DNA of 49,676 bases, taken from NCBI GenBank assembly GCA_003242605.1, contig QGUZ01000004.1, forward strand, positions 1 to 49,676. The letters are read 5' to 3'. The DNA is from Actinomycetota bacterium. GTDB lineage: Bacteria > Actinomycetota > Actinomycetes > Streptosporangiales > Streptosporangiaceae. The position numbers were made by a program, and so were the translations under genes. Below the pieces are notes generated by a model. It had not been told where the DNA came from. It made no database searches and was given only the letters and a program-made list of their open reading frames with translations. Of the stretch, positions 35,054 to 44,874 are shown piece after piece; the stretch's first letter is position 1; the number at the start of each line of letters is the position of its first letter.

Positions 35054-36856
35054 CTACGAGATCGGCTCCTCGGCGTACGCGGCGGCCTGGATGCCGTACA
35101 GCTCCGCGTACCGGCCGCCGAGGGCCATGAGCTCGTCGTGGGTGCCCGCCTCGACGAGCCGGCCCCGGTGGAGGACGAGGATGAGGTCGGCGCCGGTGAC
35201 CGTGGAGAAGCGGTGCGAGACGATCACGGTCACCGCGCCGGTGGCGCGCGACAGGGTCCGGGCCCGCGCCATGTACCGCTCGAAGATCGCCTGCTCGCTG
35301 GGGGCGTCGAGGGACGCGGTCGGCTCGTCGAGCACGAACAGCAGCGCGTCGTCGCGCATCGACGCCCGGGCGAGCGCGGTCCGCTGCCACTGGCCCTCGG
35401 ACAGCTCCACCCCGCCGAGCTCGGCGCCGAGCCGGGTGTCGAGCCCGTCCGGCAGCCTCGCCACCAGCTCCTGCGCGTCCGCCTCCCGTACGGCCCGCTC
35501 GATGCGGGCGCGGTCGGTGAGGTGGGGCAGGTCGCCGAGGCCCACCGTCTCGGCGAAGGTGGTGTGGAACCGGCCGAAGTCCTGGAAGGCCGCGCTCATC
35601 CGGGCCCGCCAGCCGGTCGTGGACAGCTCGGCGAGGTCGACGCCGTCGACGAGGATCCGGCCCGCGTCCTGCCGGTAGAGCTTGGCGAGCAGCTTCACCA
35701 GGGTCGTCTTGCCCGAGCCGTACTCGCCGACGATCGCCACCACGGCCCCGGCGGGGAGCGTGACGCTGATATCCCGCAGCGCGGGGCGGTTCGTGCCGGG
35801 ATAGGAGTAGGTGACGTTCTCCAGCACGATGCCCTGGCGCAGGGCGCGGGGCGGTTCGACCGCGCCGGACGCCGCGGCCCGCTGGGCGGCGACGTAGTCG
35901 CGCAGCCACAGGTACGGCTCGATGAGCCGGCCGGAGCCCGCGGTCTCGGTGGTGCTCGCCACCGTGCTGTGCACGGTCTGGCGCAGCGTGGCGGCGACGG
36001 TGACGGCGAGCATGAGGTCGCCGACGGTGCCGCTGCCCTGCGCCGTCAGGTAGGCGACGAACGCGAGCCCCCCGCAGAACCCGGCGACGAACACCAGCCA
36101 CCCGGCGAACCGCCAGGCCGCGGCGATCGCGTGGGCGCGCACCCGGCGCTCGGTCGCCCGCCGCCACGCCTCGGCCTGCCGCCGCACCAGCTCGGGCCCG
36201 GCCCCGGCGACCCGGATCTCCTTGCCGCTCGCCGCGCCCACCGCGAGGTTGGCGAGGTGCTGCTCGAGCCGGAGGTCCTCGGCGGTGTCGAGCTCGGTGC
36301 GCCGCACCACGCGCTGCCCGCGGTGGTCGAACCAGACCGGCACGGCCGCGAAGAGCAGGAGCAGCAGCAGCCACGGGCTCACCGTGCCGAGCAGCAGCAT
36401 CGTCACGACGAGCTTGGCGACGTTCGCGACCGTCATGATCGCGTTCCACAGGCTCGCGACGAGCCGGCCCGGCGAGGCCCGGACGAGCATCACCCGGTCG
36501 AGGAAGTCAGAACGCTCCAGGTGTTCGATGCCGTCGAGCCCGGCAATGTCCCGGTACACCTCCGGGTGGAGGTCGAGCCGGCCGACCCGGTCGACCACGG
36601 TGCTGCGCAGCAGCCCGGAGAGGTCCCGCAGCACGAGGTACGCCGCGTAGGCGACGGCGGCGACGGCCCCGGCGGTCACCGCGCCGGGCGTGTCGCCCGC
36701 GACGATCGCGTCGACGGCGGCGCGCAGCGCGAGCGCGCACCCGGCGAGCGCGAGCACGTCGCCGGCGATGGCGGCGAGCGCGGCCGCGGTGAGCAGGGGG
36801 CGCCGCCGCCACGACAGCAGGAAGAACTCGGCCCACAGGCTCAGGTAGCGCCTCAC
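35054..36856 (-). CDS. ABC exporter half-transporter (permease-ATPase fusion), second gene of pair
   Basis: A 600-aa protein from ATG 36856, overlapping the upstream gene by 4 bp (ATGA). The N-terminal part (1-320) is a six-helix ABC membrane domain. The ATPase (341-600) has Walker A GEYGSGKTT (377-385), Q-loop FQDFGRF, signature LSEGQWQRTALARA (485-498), Walker B LLFVLDE (505-511) and switch His in VSHRFSTV. Walker A carries Glu-Tyr where Pro/Asn-type residues are usual, and the signature is LSEGQ. Together with the upstream gene it should make a heterodimeric exporter. Similar pairs occur beside lanthipeptide and other natural-product genes, but none is seen here. Substrate unknown. Confidence 0.9.
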   Translation of the reverse strand: MRRYLSLWAEFFLLSWRRRPLLTAAALAAIAGDVLALAGCALALRAAVDAIVAGDTPGAVTAGAVAAVAYAAYLVLRDLSGLLRSTVVDRVGRLDLHPEVYRDIAGLDGIEHLERSDFLDRVMLVRASPGRLVASLWNAIMTVANVAKLVVTMLLLGTVSPWLLLLLLFAAVPVWFDHRGQRVVRRTELDTAEDLRLEQHLANLAVGAASGKEIRVAGAGPELVRRQAEAWRRATERRVRAHAIAAAWRFAGWLVFVAGFCGGLAFVAYLTAQGSGTVGDLMLAVTVAATLRQTVHSTVASTTETAGSGRLIEPYLWLRDYVAAQRAAASGAVEPPRALRQGIVLENVTYSYPGTNRPALRDISVTLPAGAVVAIVGEYGSGKTTLVKLLAKLYRQDAGRILVDGVDLAELSTTGWRARMSAAFQDFGRFHTTFAETVGLGDLPHLTDRARIERAVREADAQELVARLPDGLDTRLGAELGGVELSEGQWQRTALARASMRDDALLFVLDEPTASLDAPSEQAIFERYMARARTLSRATGAVTVIVSHRFSTVTGADLILVLHRGRLVEAGTHDELMALGGRYAELYGIQAAAYAEEPIS

Positions 36857-38706
36857 GGCCGCACCACCTCCTCGATCCGGTCGTCATGGCCGCGCCGGAA
36901 CCGCTCGGCCTGGATCGCGAACATCTCGGCGTACCGGCCGCCGAGCGCCATCAGCTCGTCGTGGGCGCCCGACTCGACGATGCGGCCGCCGTCGAGCAGC
37001 ACGATCCGGTCGGCCTGCCGTACCGTGGAGAGCCGGTGCGAAATGAGCACCACGCTCGTCTCGCCGCGGTTCGCCGCGAGCCGGTCGAACACCTCGAACT
37101 CGGTGCGCACGTCGAGGTGGGCGGTCGGCTCGTCGAGCACGAGCAGGCGGGCGCCGCGCCGTACCGCGTAGAGGGCGCGGGCGAGCACGACCTGCTGCCA
37201 CTGGCCGCCGGAGAGGTCCACCCCGCCGCTGCGGGAGCGGGACAGCGGGGTGTCCCAGCCGTCCGGCAGCCGGTCGAGCACCTCGGCGAGGCCCGCGCTC
37301 GCCGCCGCCGCGTCGATCAGGCTCTGGTCGGCGGGCAGGGACGCCTGCCCGAGCGCCACGTTGTCCCGCGCGCTGAGCTGGTAGCGGACGAAGTCCTGGA
37401 AGACGATGGAGAGCTTTTCCCGCCAGAGCGCGGGGTCGATGTCGGCGAGGTCGACGCCGTCGACCGTGATACGCCCCGAGTCCGGCCGGTACAGCCCGGC
37501 GAGCAGCTTGATCAGCGTGGACTTGCCCGCGCCGTTGAGGCCGACGATCGCGAGCAGCTCCCCCGGGCGGATCTCCAGGTCGAGGTCGCGCAGCACGGTA
37601 CGGCCGGCGGCCGGATAGCCGAAGCTCACCTTCTCGAACCGGACGAGCGGCGCGGGGCCCGGCGAGTCGGGCGGCGGGAGCGTGCCGCGGACGGCCGGGG
37701 AGCGTTCGGCGAGCGCGGCGCGCAGCTCGTCGGTCGCCCGCAGCACGCGGATCGCGCTCACGATGTCGTACATGTCGTTGCTCGGGCCGAGCACGAGGAA
37801 GACCGACCATCCGGCGGTGAGCACCGCGGTGGCGACCGCGGCGGTGGCCCTCCCGTCGGCGGCGCTCATCGCCACGGCGACGTACGCGGGCACGAGCCCG
37901 GCGGCGACGATCAGCGCGTGCCGCCAGGAGAGGCGGAGCATGCGGTCGATGTGCCGCCACAGCCCGCGGTTCGCCTCATGGATGTGCTCCTGCATGCGGT
38001 TCACCATCCACTCGGCGAACCCGAAGACGCGCACGTCCTTGCCCTCGGCCGGGGAGACCGCGGCGTTCCGCCACACGTCGGCGTGGAGCTCGCCCTCGGT
38101 GGCCTCCCGCCAGAAGCCGATCAGCTTCAGGTTGTCCCTGGTGCGGATCACCCGGTTGAGCGCCGCGGGCAGCAGGACGAGCGGGACGAGCCACCAGGAG
38201 AAGCTTGCGAGCACCGCGCAGGCCGCGACCGCGCCGACGAGCCCGGCGGCCCAGCGGAGCTGGGCGAGCGCCCCGTCCGCGGGCGTGCGGTCGTAGCCGC
38301 GGCTCCGGTCGGCGAGCGCCTGCCGGATCAGGATCTGTGTCCTCGGGTCCTCGAGCGCGGCGATCGTGTCACTGCTCGTGACCAGCCGGGCCACCTCGGT
38401 GCGGTGGCGGCCGTCGATGCGGGCGGCGGCGAGCTGCTCCAGCGGCGCCACGGCCGCCTCGGCGAGGTGGCCGAGCACGAGCACGGCGGCGAACGCGCCG
38501 AGCGGCGTGATCGCAATGGCGAACAGGTCCGCCGTGCCGTGCCCGGCCGCCGCGCCGAGCTCGCCGACGAGGAACGCGAGCGCCGCCGCGGTGGCGGCGG
38601 GGATCATGCTCTGGATCAGCAGGGCGGCGGTGAGCAGGGCGAGCGGCAGCGGCCGGGCCGCCGCCAGGACCCGTACCAGCCGCATCCGGTCCGCGATGTC
38701 GCGCAC
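36853..38706 (-). CDS. ABC exporter half-transporter (permease-ATPase fusion), first gene of pair
   Basis: A 617-aa protein from GTG 38706, chosen for the GGAGAGAAGG site just upstream; the frame extends further up but without similarity. Membrane domain 1-335, with the first helix LPLALLTAALLIQSMIPAA. The ATPase has Walker A GLNGAGKST (389-397), Q-loop FQDFVRY, signature LSGGQWQQVVLARAL, Walker B RLLVLDEPTAHLD and VLISHRLSTV. All catalytic motifs are canonical, so this is the more conventional half of the pair. The 4-bp overlap with the next gene implies coupled translation and a heterodimer. The 530 bp upstream holds no precursor or regulator gene. Confidence 0.9.
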   Translation of the reverse strand: MRDIADRMRLVRVLAAARPLPLALLTAALLIQSMIPAATAAALAFLVGELGAAAGHGTADLFAIAITPLGAFAAVLVLGHLAEAAVAPLEQLAAARIDGRHRTEVARLVTSSDTIAALEDPRTQILIRQALADRSRGYDRTPADGALAQLRWAAGLVGAVAACAVLASFSWWLVPLVLLPAALNRVIRTRDNLKLIGFWREATEGELHADVWRNAAVSPAEGKDVRVFGFAEWMVNRMQEHIHEANRGLWRHIDRMLRLSWRHALIVAAGLVPAYVAVAMSAADGRATAAVATAVLTAGWSVFLVLGPSNDMYDIVSAIRVLRATDELRAALAERSPAVRGTLPPPDSPGPAPLVRFEKVSFGYPAAGRTVLRDLDLEIRPGELLAIVGLNGAGKSTLIKLLAGLYRPDSGRITVDGVDLADIDPALWREKLSIVFQDFVRYQLSARDNVALGQASLPADQSLIDAAAASAGLAEVLDRLPDGWDTPLSRSRSGGVDLSGGQWQQVVLARALYAVRRGARLLVLDEPTAHLDVRTEFEVFDRLAANRGETSVVLISHRLSTVRQADRIVLLDGGRIVESGAHDELMALGGRYAEMFAIQAERFRRGHDDRIEEVVRP

Positions 38707-39236
38707 GCCTTCTCTCCGTCTTCTCCGCGCCCACGGCGCATGCCGAAAGCCGGGTCCCCGGTGTGCCGGAACGCTCCTGGGGATGCCGCGCGGTGGGCGC
38801 CGGTCTCGATCAACGGTCGAAGTGACGTCCGATATGACGCCGGCGTGGCGAGGATGGTTCGGCGAATGTCCGCGGGTCTCGGCCGTACGGGCCCTCACAC
38901 AATCAGTGCGGCCCTGGGCGGTGCGTGATTCGGGCGAGTGTGTACGGCGTGGGCCTCACCGTACCGTACGGGCGAAGAAGCACTCACGGGAATGCGACGA
39001 GCGATTCAGGACGGAGCATGGTCAGGACTCGCTTGCCCTCCTCGGCCTGATCGTACGGACATTTGCCCGCCGGCCCGCACGAAACGCCTGAAGGCAACCT
39101 GAGATCCCGGACCCAGCGGCCCGTCAGCAGGGTGAAAGCGCAAGGCAGGGGCGTTCCCTGTAGGACTTCATGGCCGGAGGCCGGCGGAGGGCCGAGCCGG
39201 GCGACGGATCTCGGTCCGCCCTATTCAAGTCATGTC
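38707..39236. other. Intergenic region upstream of the exporter pair
   Basis: I looked for a small peptide-precursor gene that would explain the exporter and found none with a start, ribosome binding site and Cys/Ser/Thr-rich core. CCGTACCGTACGG near 38960 is a short palindrome. No other feature. Confidence 0.4.
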
Positions 39237-41525
39237 TCAGATCGCGTAAAACGCATAAAGGGTCTCGTCAGCAGTGCCGACGAAGACCACCCCGTCGGCG
39301 ACCGCGGGCGACCCGCTGATCCGATCACTCGCGTCGAAGGACCACCGCTGCCGGCCGGTGGCCGCATCAAGGGCGTACAGCGTATTGTCCTCGGTGCCGA
39401 CGTACACCACCCCGTCGGCCGCCGTGGGCGACGAGCCGATCCGGCCGTCTGTGGTGAAGGACCACCGTACCCGGCCGTCGTCGGAATCGATGGCGTACAC
39501 CTGGTACTCCAGAGCGGCGTAGACCGCACCGTCACCGATTCCAGGCGGCGCACTCACCCGCTGATCGGTATTGAAGGCCCAGCGCAGCCGGCCGGTAGCT
39601 GTGTCGATGGCGTACAGTCTGCCTTCGTCATCACCGTAATACACCGATTCCCTAGTGACGGCGGGGGCCGTGAGGTCGGCATTCGTGGGGCCGGTGGCGG
39701 GGTCGAAGGACCACCGTTCCCGCCCGGTTTTCGTATCGATGGCGTACAGCCGGTTGCGGGCGTCCCGGATATAGACCGCCCCGTCACCGAACGCGGGCGC
39801 CCCGATCGGGCCACCAGGAGTGAAGGACCACAGCTCCCTACCCGTGTCCGCATCGAGGGCGCGGACTCTCTCCACCCTGCGGGTGCCATAAGAGACGAAG
39901 ACCATGCCCTCGCCGACCACGGGAGGGGAAACGTAGGGCGCCAGCCGCACGGACCACCGTCTTTTACCTGTGGCCGCGTTGATGGCGAGCACCCGGAACT
40001 TGTCGTCGCCCAGCTCCTCGTCACGGGAACAGGCGTAAACCGACCTGTTGTCGACCGCAGGCGGCAAGACGGGACCACCCGTTCTGAACGACCACCGTTC
40101 CCGCCCGCTGACCACGTCCACGGCGTAGAGCTTCTCACTGCCGATATAGACGATCCCACGGCTGACCACGGGCGACGAAACCTCACCGTAGGTGGTGAAG
40201 GACCACTTCAGTTCTCCTGCTCTGCCGGACCGCCCTTCCACCGGGTCGTCCGGATCATCCTCGACGAACCGCCCGGCGATGATCGCGGTGGTGGCGACCG
40301 AAACGCCGATCGCCCCGAACGCGAGCAGTGCCGTCCGGCGGTTCAGCCCCGCTGGACGGCCGGCCGTCCCGCCAAGCGCGTCCGCTTTTCGGGCGGGCTC
40401 GCCGCCGTCGTGTCGGCGTGGCGGATCACGGTATATCTCGGACGACGGAACGGTCGAGCGTTGCGCGCCGCCGTCGGCGCGCGCCGGCGTCGAGGGCGCG
40501 ACCGGCCCCTCCGGCTGGAGGGGCGTGCCCGCTGCTTCGGGCTGTTGCGAAGCGGGGTCATCGGCCGTGCCCACGGGCAGCGGTCGCGGCGGGGCGGGAG
40601 GCGTACCCGGGGGTGCGGGCTGTGGCGCGGCGGCGCAGGCGTGGACCGCCCGAGCCACCTTGTCGGGCATCCAGGCGGACTCGGCGAAGAACTCGACGAT
40701 GGTCGGCTTCGCGGTGATGCTCCCGGTCAGCTCATCGAGAAGCTCCGGAGCACTCGGCCGCTGCTCAGGCCGCTTCGCCAGGCATCGGGCGACCACCGAG
40801 CGCAGCGTGGGCGGGAGCATCGAAAGGTCCGGCTCCTGGTGCACGACCCGGTAGAGCATCGCCGGTGGTGCCCCGGTTCCGAACGGCCCGGTTCCAGTGG
40901 CGGTGAACGCCAGCACCGCCCCCAGGCTGAACACGTCGCTGGGCGGCCCCACTGGATCCCCAGTGAGCTGCTCCGGCGACATGAACCCCGGCGTCCCCAC
41001 CACCATGTCCGTCCGGGTGAGCCGGCTCGCCTCGAGCGCGACCGAGATCCCGAAGTCGATGACCCGCGGCCCGTCGGGCGCCAGCAGCACATTCGAGGGC
41101 TTCAAATCCCGGTGCACGACACCGGCGCCGTGGGTCGCCTCCAGCGCCTCGGCGAGCCCGGCCCCCAAGGCCAGCACCGACGCCTCCGGCCACGGCCCGA
41201 ACTCGCTCACCGCCCGGTCGAGGGACAGTCCCGGCACGTACGCCGTGGCGAGCCACGGAGGCGAGCCGTCCGGATCGGCAGCGACCACTCCGGCGGTGAA
41301 AAATCCGCTCACCGTGCGGGCCACGGCCACCTCCCGGGCGAAGCGGCGCCGGAACTCGCTGTCCCCGGCCAGATCCGGCCGGACCACCTTCACCGCAACC
41401 GCCCGGCCAGCCTTGGAACGCCCCAGGTAGACCTGGCCCATGCCGCCCGCGCCTAGCCGCGCCACGATCCGGAACGGGCCCACCTGCCGCGGATCGTCTG
41501 CGTGCAGCGGCTCGAACGCCTCCAT
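39237..41525 (-). CDS. Membrane-anchored Ser/Thr protein kinase with eight-bladed PQQ-type propeller
   Basis: A 762-aa protein from ATG 41525 with GGGGGTGG upstream. Kinase domain about 18-270: Gly loop LGAGGMGQVYLG (24-35), Lys46, HRDLKPSN (138-145), DFG (157-159), MSPEQ in place of APE. A Pro/Ala-rich juxtamembrane stretch follows (300-395), then one transmembrane helix (about 398-420). The extracellular part (437-762) consists of PQQ/YWTD-like repeats with the pattern LYAIDTxTGRxRWSF. Eight W-motifs imply an eight-bladed propeller closed between its first strand (ELKWSF) and last (TLYAFYAI). Topology suggests an outside sensor propeller and a cytoplasmic kinase. A TGCAC/GTGCA dyad lies at 41568-41582 upstream. 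Targets unknown. Confidence 0.92.
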   Translation of the reverse strand: MEAFEPLHADDPRQVGPFRIVARLGAGGMGQVYLGRSKAGRAVAVKVVRPDLAGDSEFRRRFAREVAVARTVSGFFTAGVVAADPDGSPPWLATAYVPGLSLDRAVSEFGPWPEASVLALGAGLAEALEATHGAGVVHRDLKPSNVLLAPDGPRVIDFGISVALEASRLTRTDMVVGTPGFMSPEQLTGDPVGPPSDVFSLGAVLAFTATGTGPFGTGAPPAMLYRVVHQEPDLSMLPPTLRSVVARCLAKRPEQRPSAPELLDELTGSITAKPTIVEFFAESAWMPDKVARAVHACAAAPQPAPPGTPPAPPRPLPVGTADDPASQQPEAAGTPLQPEGPVAPSTPARADGGAQRSTVPSSEIYRDPPRRHDGGEPARKADALGGTAGRPAGLNRRTALLAFGAIGVSVATTAIIAGRFVEDDPDDPVEGRSGRAGELKWSFTTYGEVSSPVVSRGIVYIGSEKLYAVDVVSGRERWSFRTGGPVLPPAVDNRSVYACSRDEELGDDKFRVLAINAATGKRRWSVRLAPYVSPPVVGEGMVFVSYGTRRVERVRALDADTGRELWSFTPGGPIGAPAFGDGAVYIRDARNRLYAIDTKTGRERWSFDPATGPTNADLTAPAVTRESVYYGDDEGRLYAIDTATGRLRWAFNTDQRVSAPPGIGDGAVYAALEYQVYAIDSDDGRVRWSFTTDGRIGSSPTAADGVVYVGTEDNTLYALDAATGRQRWSFDASDRISGSPAVADGVVFVGTADETLYAFYAI

Positions 41526-42308
41526 ATACCACCCCCCGGGCATCCCCCACCCCACGCATACTCGTTTTGCACCCTAAGTGCACACCGGGTTCAGGAACAC
41601 GGTCAGCCGATAACAACTCGAGGGCGAACGCGGCGCCGCGGCGAATTCATGTCGGCCACACGCCTGGACGTTCGCATAACGCCATGCCGACGCCTCCGGC
41701 GTACGACTTATCGGCCGGGAACGCGTCTCAACTCCGCCGCCTCGCCCGCTGTGCCGGCCGCGCAGCCCGCGATAGGGCGACGCCGAGGCAGTGCACCAAA
41801 ACTTCATCCATACAGAATTCGGCGGGCGGCACGGCACAGCCCCCGGTGCGCGGTGAACGGGTGGGCGGCGGCGAAATCCTCGCACCCGGTCAGGACGTAT
41901 GGCTTACCTGCGCCGCACCATCACTCATATCTCCCGTGCGCCGCGCAAGAAGGCCACCCGGATCGGAGTCGCCGAAAGGGGTCCGCCCGGCCCGGCTCCG
42001 GCGCCCGGTCGAACCGATCTGTTTCGATCTCACCGATGCCGGTCCACCGCAGGCCGGCTTGCTCGGCACCGGTGCCTCCCCCTCGCCCGGGCGACGGCCG
42101 GGCCGCGTTCCGGTCGGCGCGGCACCACGGCCGCCGATGAGCTCCATCGACCCGCCGCTCGCCACCCGTCCGCCCATGCTCCTCGTCGCCCAGGCCGTGG
42201 CCTTCCCGTTCTCCGCCGGTGGCATCGAAGGGTCGTGTCGCGGCGAGCGGCTCTTCGGCCACCGGGTACCCGCGTCCCCGCCGTGGCGGCTCGGGCTGTT
42301 CGGCGCAG
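41526..42308. other. Intergenic region, no gene recognised
   Basis: 780 bp downstream of the AlkA-like gene (minus) and upstream of the kinase gene (minus). No frame shows motifs. The kinase promoter should lie near 41540-41620. Local A/T-rich patches around 41560 and 41800-41820 are the only contrast. Confidence 0.35.
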
Positions 42309-43220
42309 CTAGGCGTCGCCGGTGGGCGGGGCGGCGGGTGGCCGGTCGGCTGTGCCGTACCTGTCGGCGCGGAACAGGAAGGAGGCCCAGGAGCGGTACG
42401 GGCGCCAGGCGTCGGCGATCTTGCGGTACGCCGCGGGCGGGGCGTCCTCCGGCAGGCCGTACGCCTCGCGGAGCAGGGCGAACAGGCGGGGCTCGTCGCC
42501 GGGGAAGGCGTCGGGGGCGCCCGCGCCGCGGATGAGGATGAGACCGGCGGAGAACGGGCCGACGCCGGGGAGGGTGCGCAGCTCGGCGAGGGCGTCGGCG
42601 GGGTCGGCCGAGCGCAGGTACTCGGTGGTGAGCAGGCCGTCGAGGGCGGCGCGGGCCAGGCCGCGGATCCACTCCTCCTTCTGGGCGGGCAGGCCGAGGC
42701 CGCCGGCCTGCAGCAGGGTGTGGGGCGGCGGGAAGGCGGCGTACTCGCGGCCGTCGATCGTCACCTTCGCGCCGTACCGCTCGGCGATGCGCTGCTTGAG
42801 CCGGGAGGCGATCACCATGGAGGAGCGCTGGACGATCACCGCCCAGCAGGCCGCCTCCCACGGGCTCCAGAAGCAGACGGGGCGCAGGCCGGGGTGGGCG
42901 CGGATGAGGTCGCCGAGCACCGGGTCGGCGTCGGCGAGTGCGGGAACGCCGGTGCCGTCCACGTCGAGGGAGAGGATGCGCGCCACCTCGGCGCGGATGC
43001 CCGGACCGGGGGCGCGGGTCGTGGTGACGGCGACGCCGCCCGGCGCGGCGGTCACGGTCACGCCGATCGGCAGCCAGTCCGTCTCGGCGCAGTAGGCGAA
43101 GCGGAGGGACCGCCCGTCGCTCGGGAGGTGCGCGGTCACCGGCCAGTCCTCGGTGAAGCGCAGCGCGGCACCGAAGTCGAAGGGGCCCTTCGCCGTGATC
43201 GTGAAGCCGTGCCCGGGCAT
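42309..43220 (-). CDS. DNA-3-methyladenine glycosylase II-like (AlkA/HhH-GPD) protein
   Basis: A 303-aa protein from ATG 43220. TACGAT at 43226-43231 is a -10-like box 5 bp before the ATG, so the mRNA may be leaderless. Residues 1-110 form the AlkA N-terminal domain. FWSPWEAACWAVIVQRSSM starts the HhH-GPD core. The helix-hairpin-helix LRTLPGVGPFSAGLILI (215-231) precedes the loop DAFPGDEPRL, where Asp242 should be the catalytic residue. It removes alkylated bases in base-excision repair. There is no Ada or AlkB gene next to it. The C-terminal 20 residues are Pro/Ala-rich and probably unstructured. Confidence 0.88.
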   Translation of the reverse strand: MPGHGFTITAKGPFDFGAALRFTEDWPVTAHLPSDGRSLRFAYCAETDWLPIGVTVTAAPGGVAVTTTRAPGPGIRAEVARILSLDVDGTGVPALADADPVLGDLIRAHPGLRPVCFWSPWEAACWAVIVQRSSMVIASRLKQRIAERYGAKVTIDGREYAAFPPPHTLLQAGGLGLPAQKEEWIRGLARAALDGLLTTEYLRSADPADALAELRTLPGVGPFSAGLILIRGAGAPDAFPGDEPRLFALLREAYGLPEDAPPAAYRKIADAWRPYRSWASFLFRADRYGTADRPPAAPPTGDA

Positions 43221-43291
43221 ACGCGTATCGTAGGGGCACCCCGCGGGCGGGCGATCGCGCGGCGCGGCGCCGGCACGGCCGGGCGCGACGG

Positions 43292-43843
43292 CTACCGCCG
43301 GTCGTCCAGCTCCTCGTCGATCACGTTGAGCAGGTCGACGATCATGCGGCTGGCGGCGTTCGGGTCCTCGGTGAGGTTGTTGATCCGGTCGGCGAGCAGG
43401 ACGAGGCTCGCCTCGAGGGCGTTCATCTCGGCCTCGAGCCATCCGCCGTACCGCCTGCGCCAGAGGGTGGGGCTGAGGCCGAGCACGCAGGCGGTGAGCA
43501 TGCCGACCATGGTGGGGATGGCCTCGGGCTTCACGCTCTTGCGCATGGCGCGCAGGCCGGAGGCGACGTACGGCACGATGTACTCGATCGGGTCCTGGCC
43601 GTGCGCCTCGAGCGACTTGCGCAGCCAGTCGACGTAGAGGTACATGAGCGTGCACGCCCCGTCGAGGACGTCCTGGGCGGCCTTGGGCCCGAACGACTCC
43701 AGCGTCCGTTCGACCAGTTCGCACCTCTCCGGGTCCGGCGTGGCGTCCGCCTTGGCGAGTTGCGCCAGGCGCGAGTCGACCAGCAGCAGTGCGGTGCCCA
43801 CGTCGCCGATCGGCGCGAAGGCAGGGTCGAGGGATGCAGACAT
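43292..43843 (-). CDS. Conserved-type hypothetical protein, all-helical
   Basis: A 183-aa protein from ATG 43843, 71 bp upstream of the AlkA-like gene on the same strand. It looks globular and helical throughout: GTALLLVDSRLAQLAKAD, then DVLDGACTLMYLYVDWLRKS, YIVPYVASGLRAMRKS and an acidic C-terminus (LLNVIDEELDDRR). There is no signal peptide, membrane helix or known catalytic motif. Coding bias is strong, so it is a real gene. I do not recognise the family. It may be co-transcribed with the glycosylase gene unless that gene uses its own leaderless promoter. Confidence 0.7.
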   Translation of the reverse strand: MSASLDPAFAPIGDVGTALLLVDSRLAQLAKADATPDPERCELVERTLESFGPKAAQDVLDGACTLMYLYVDWLRKSLEAHGQDPIEYIVPYVASGLRAMRKSVKPEAIPTMVGMLTACVLGLSPTLWRRRYGGWLEAEMNALEASLVLLADRINNLTEDPNAASRMIVDLLNVIDEELDDRR

Positions 43844-44874
43844 GGCGATCTCACAAAGGTCGCTGTTTCCCGTACCGCCGCAAATCTTGTCACCATACCC
43901 GGGACCTTCGCAGTGATTTCACAGGACTGACGAAATCCGTCGTATGGCCGTAACGTTTTGCCGACGGGAGCGCCGATGAAAACGGGGCGGCTATCGACTA
44001 TTGATGGCGTTTGGATACATGCAAGCGCAATATGGTGACTCGCACTGTCTGATCCGGCGTGTCCCCACCGCTCCGCGTGCGAGGCGTCGGCGGGCGGCGG
44101 GTATGCCACGGCCGTACCGCAGCTGTGACCTGCTGGTTACGCGGGCCTCACAGCCTTCCGGCCGTCGCGGCGGCGGCCCTCGGAGAGCGGCCGCCCCACC
44201 GTGGCGGCACCTCCGGACGGTTCCCTGTCACCCATCGCCCAGCGGTACTGCAAATCCGATCGACGGCCGAGATGAATCGTCACCGGCCCTGCGGCATGGC
44301 GACTTCACCGCGGTGAATCACCGGCGGACGCTCCACCCTGCCGGGAATGGCTCTGTGGACCGTCCAATCCGCCGGTCGGCCTTCCGGCCGGTTGTGAACA
44401 TGAATGCATCACCATAAACGCCGAGTATCCCGGCCGCAGAGGCGAAATCACCATTCGGCGGGATCCCCGTGTTCTCGCGGCCCCGCCACGTCGATCGTGG
44501 GCCGCCCGCGCGGTGGGCCGACGCGACCCGCGAGCAGGAACGGAGCCCTCATCAATGCCAGGGCTGCTCGCGCATACCGCCCATCGTCACGGCCATCGGC
44601 GGGAACGCCGTCGGCCACAGTGCCGAGGCGGCGTCGTACGCGAGGCACGCGCACTGCGAGCCGGGCCCTGCCGCCCTCGTGATCGGCCCGGAGGTTCGCG
44701 GGCGAGAGCTCGCATGCCCGGCTGGTCCGGCGACGGCCGGGTATAGCGCGATGTACCGGTTCGGAGCGCACCGCTCACGAGCCGGACCGGCAGGAGCCGG
44801 GGCGGTCCCGGGATCCCGGCCGGTGCCGAGCGGCGTTGCCGGTGAGGAACCTGGCGGCTGGACGGGGGTGGGCG
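43844..44874. other. Gene-free region of about 1 kb with one palindrome
   Basis: No frame on either strand has motifs. TTCACCGCGGTGAA (44304-44317) is a perfect 14-bp palindrome and could be a regulator site. The part next to the hypothetical gene (43850-44040) is relatively A/T-rich and likely holds its promoter. The rest is unexplained. Confidence 0.45.

Noticed and set aside
36886..38928. Long plus-strand frame opposite the exporter gene
   Set aside because: Antisense shadow of a clear ABC transporter gene.
38707..39236. Possible RiPP precursor for the exporter pair
   Set aside because: No small frame with a start, ribosome binding site and plausible core peptide found on either strand.
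41567..42535. 322-codon plus-strand frame between the kinase and AlkA-like genes
   Set aside because: Arg/Pro-rich without motifs and partly antisense to the AlkA-like gene.
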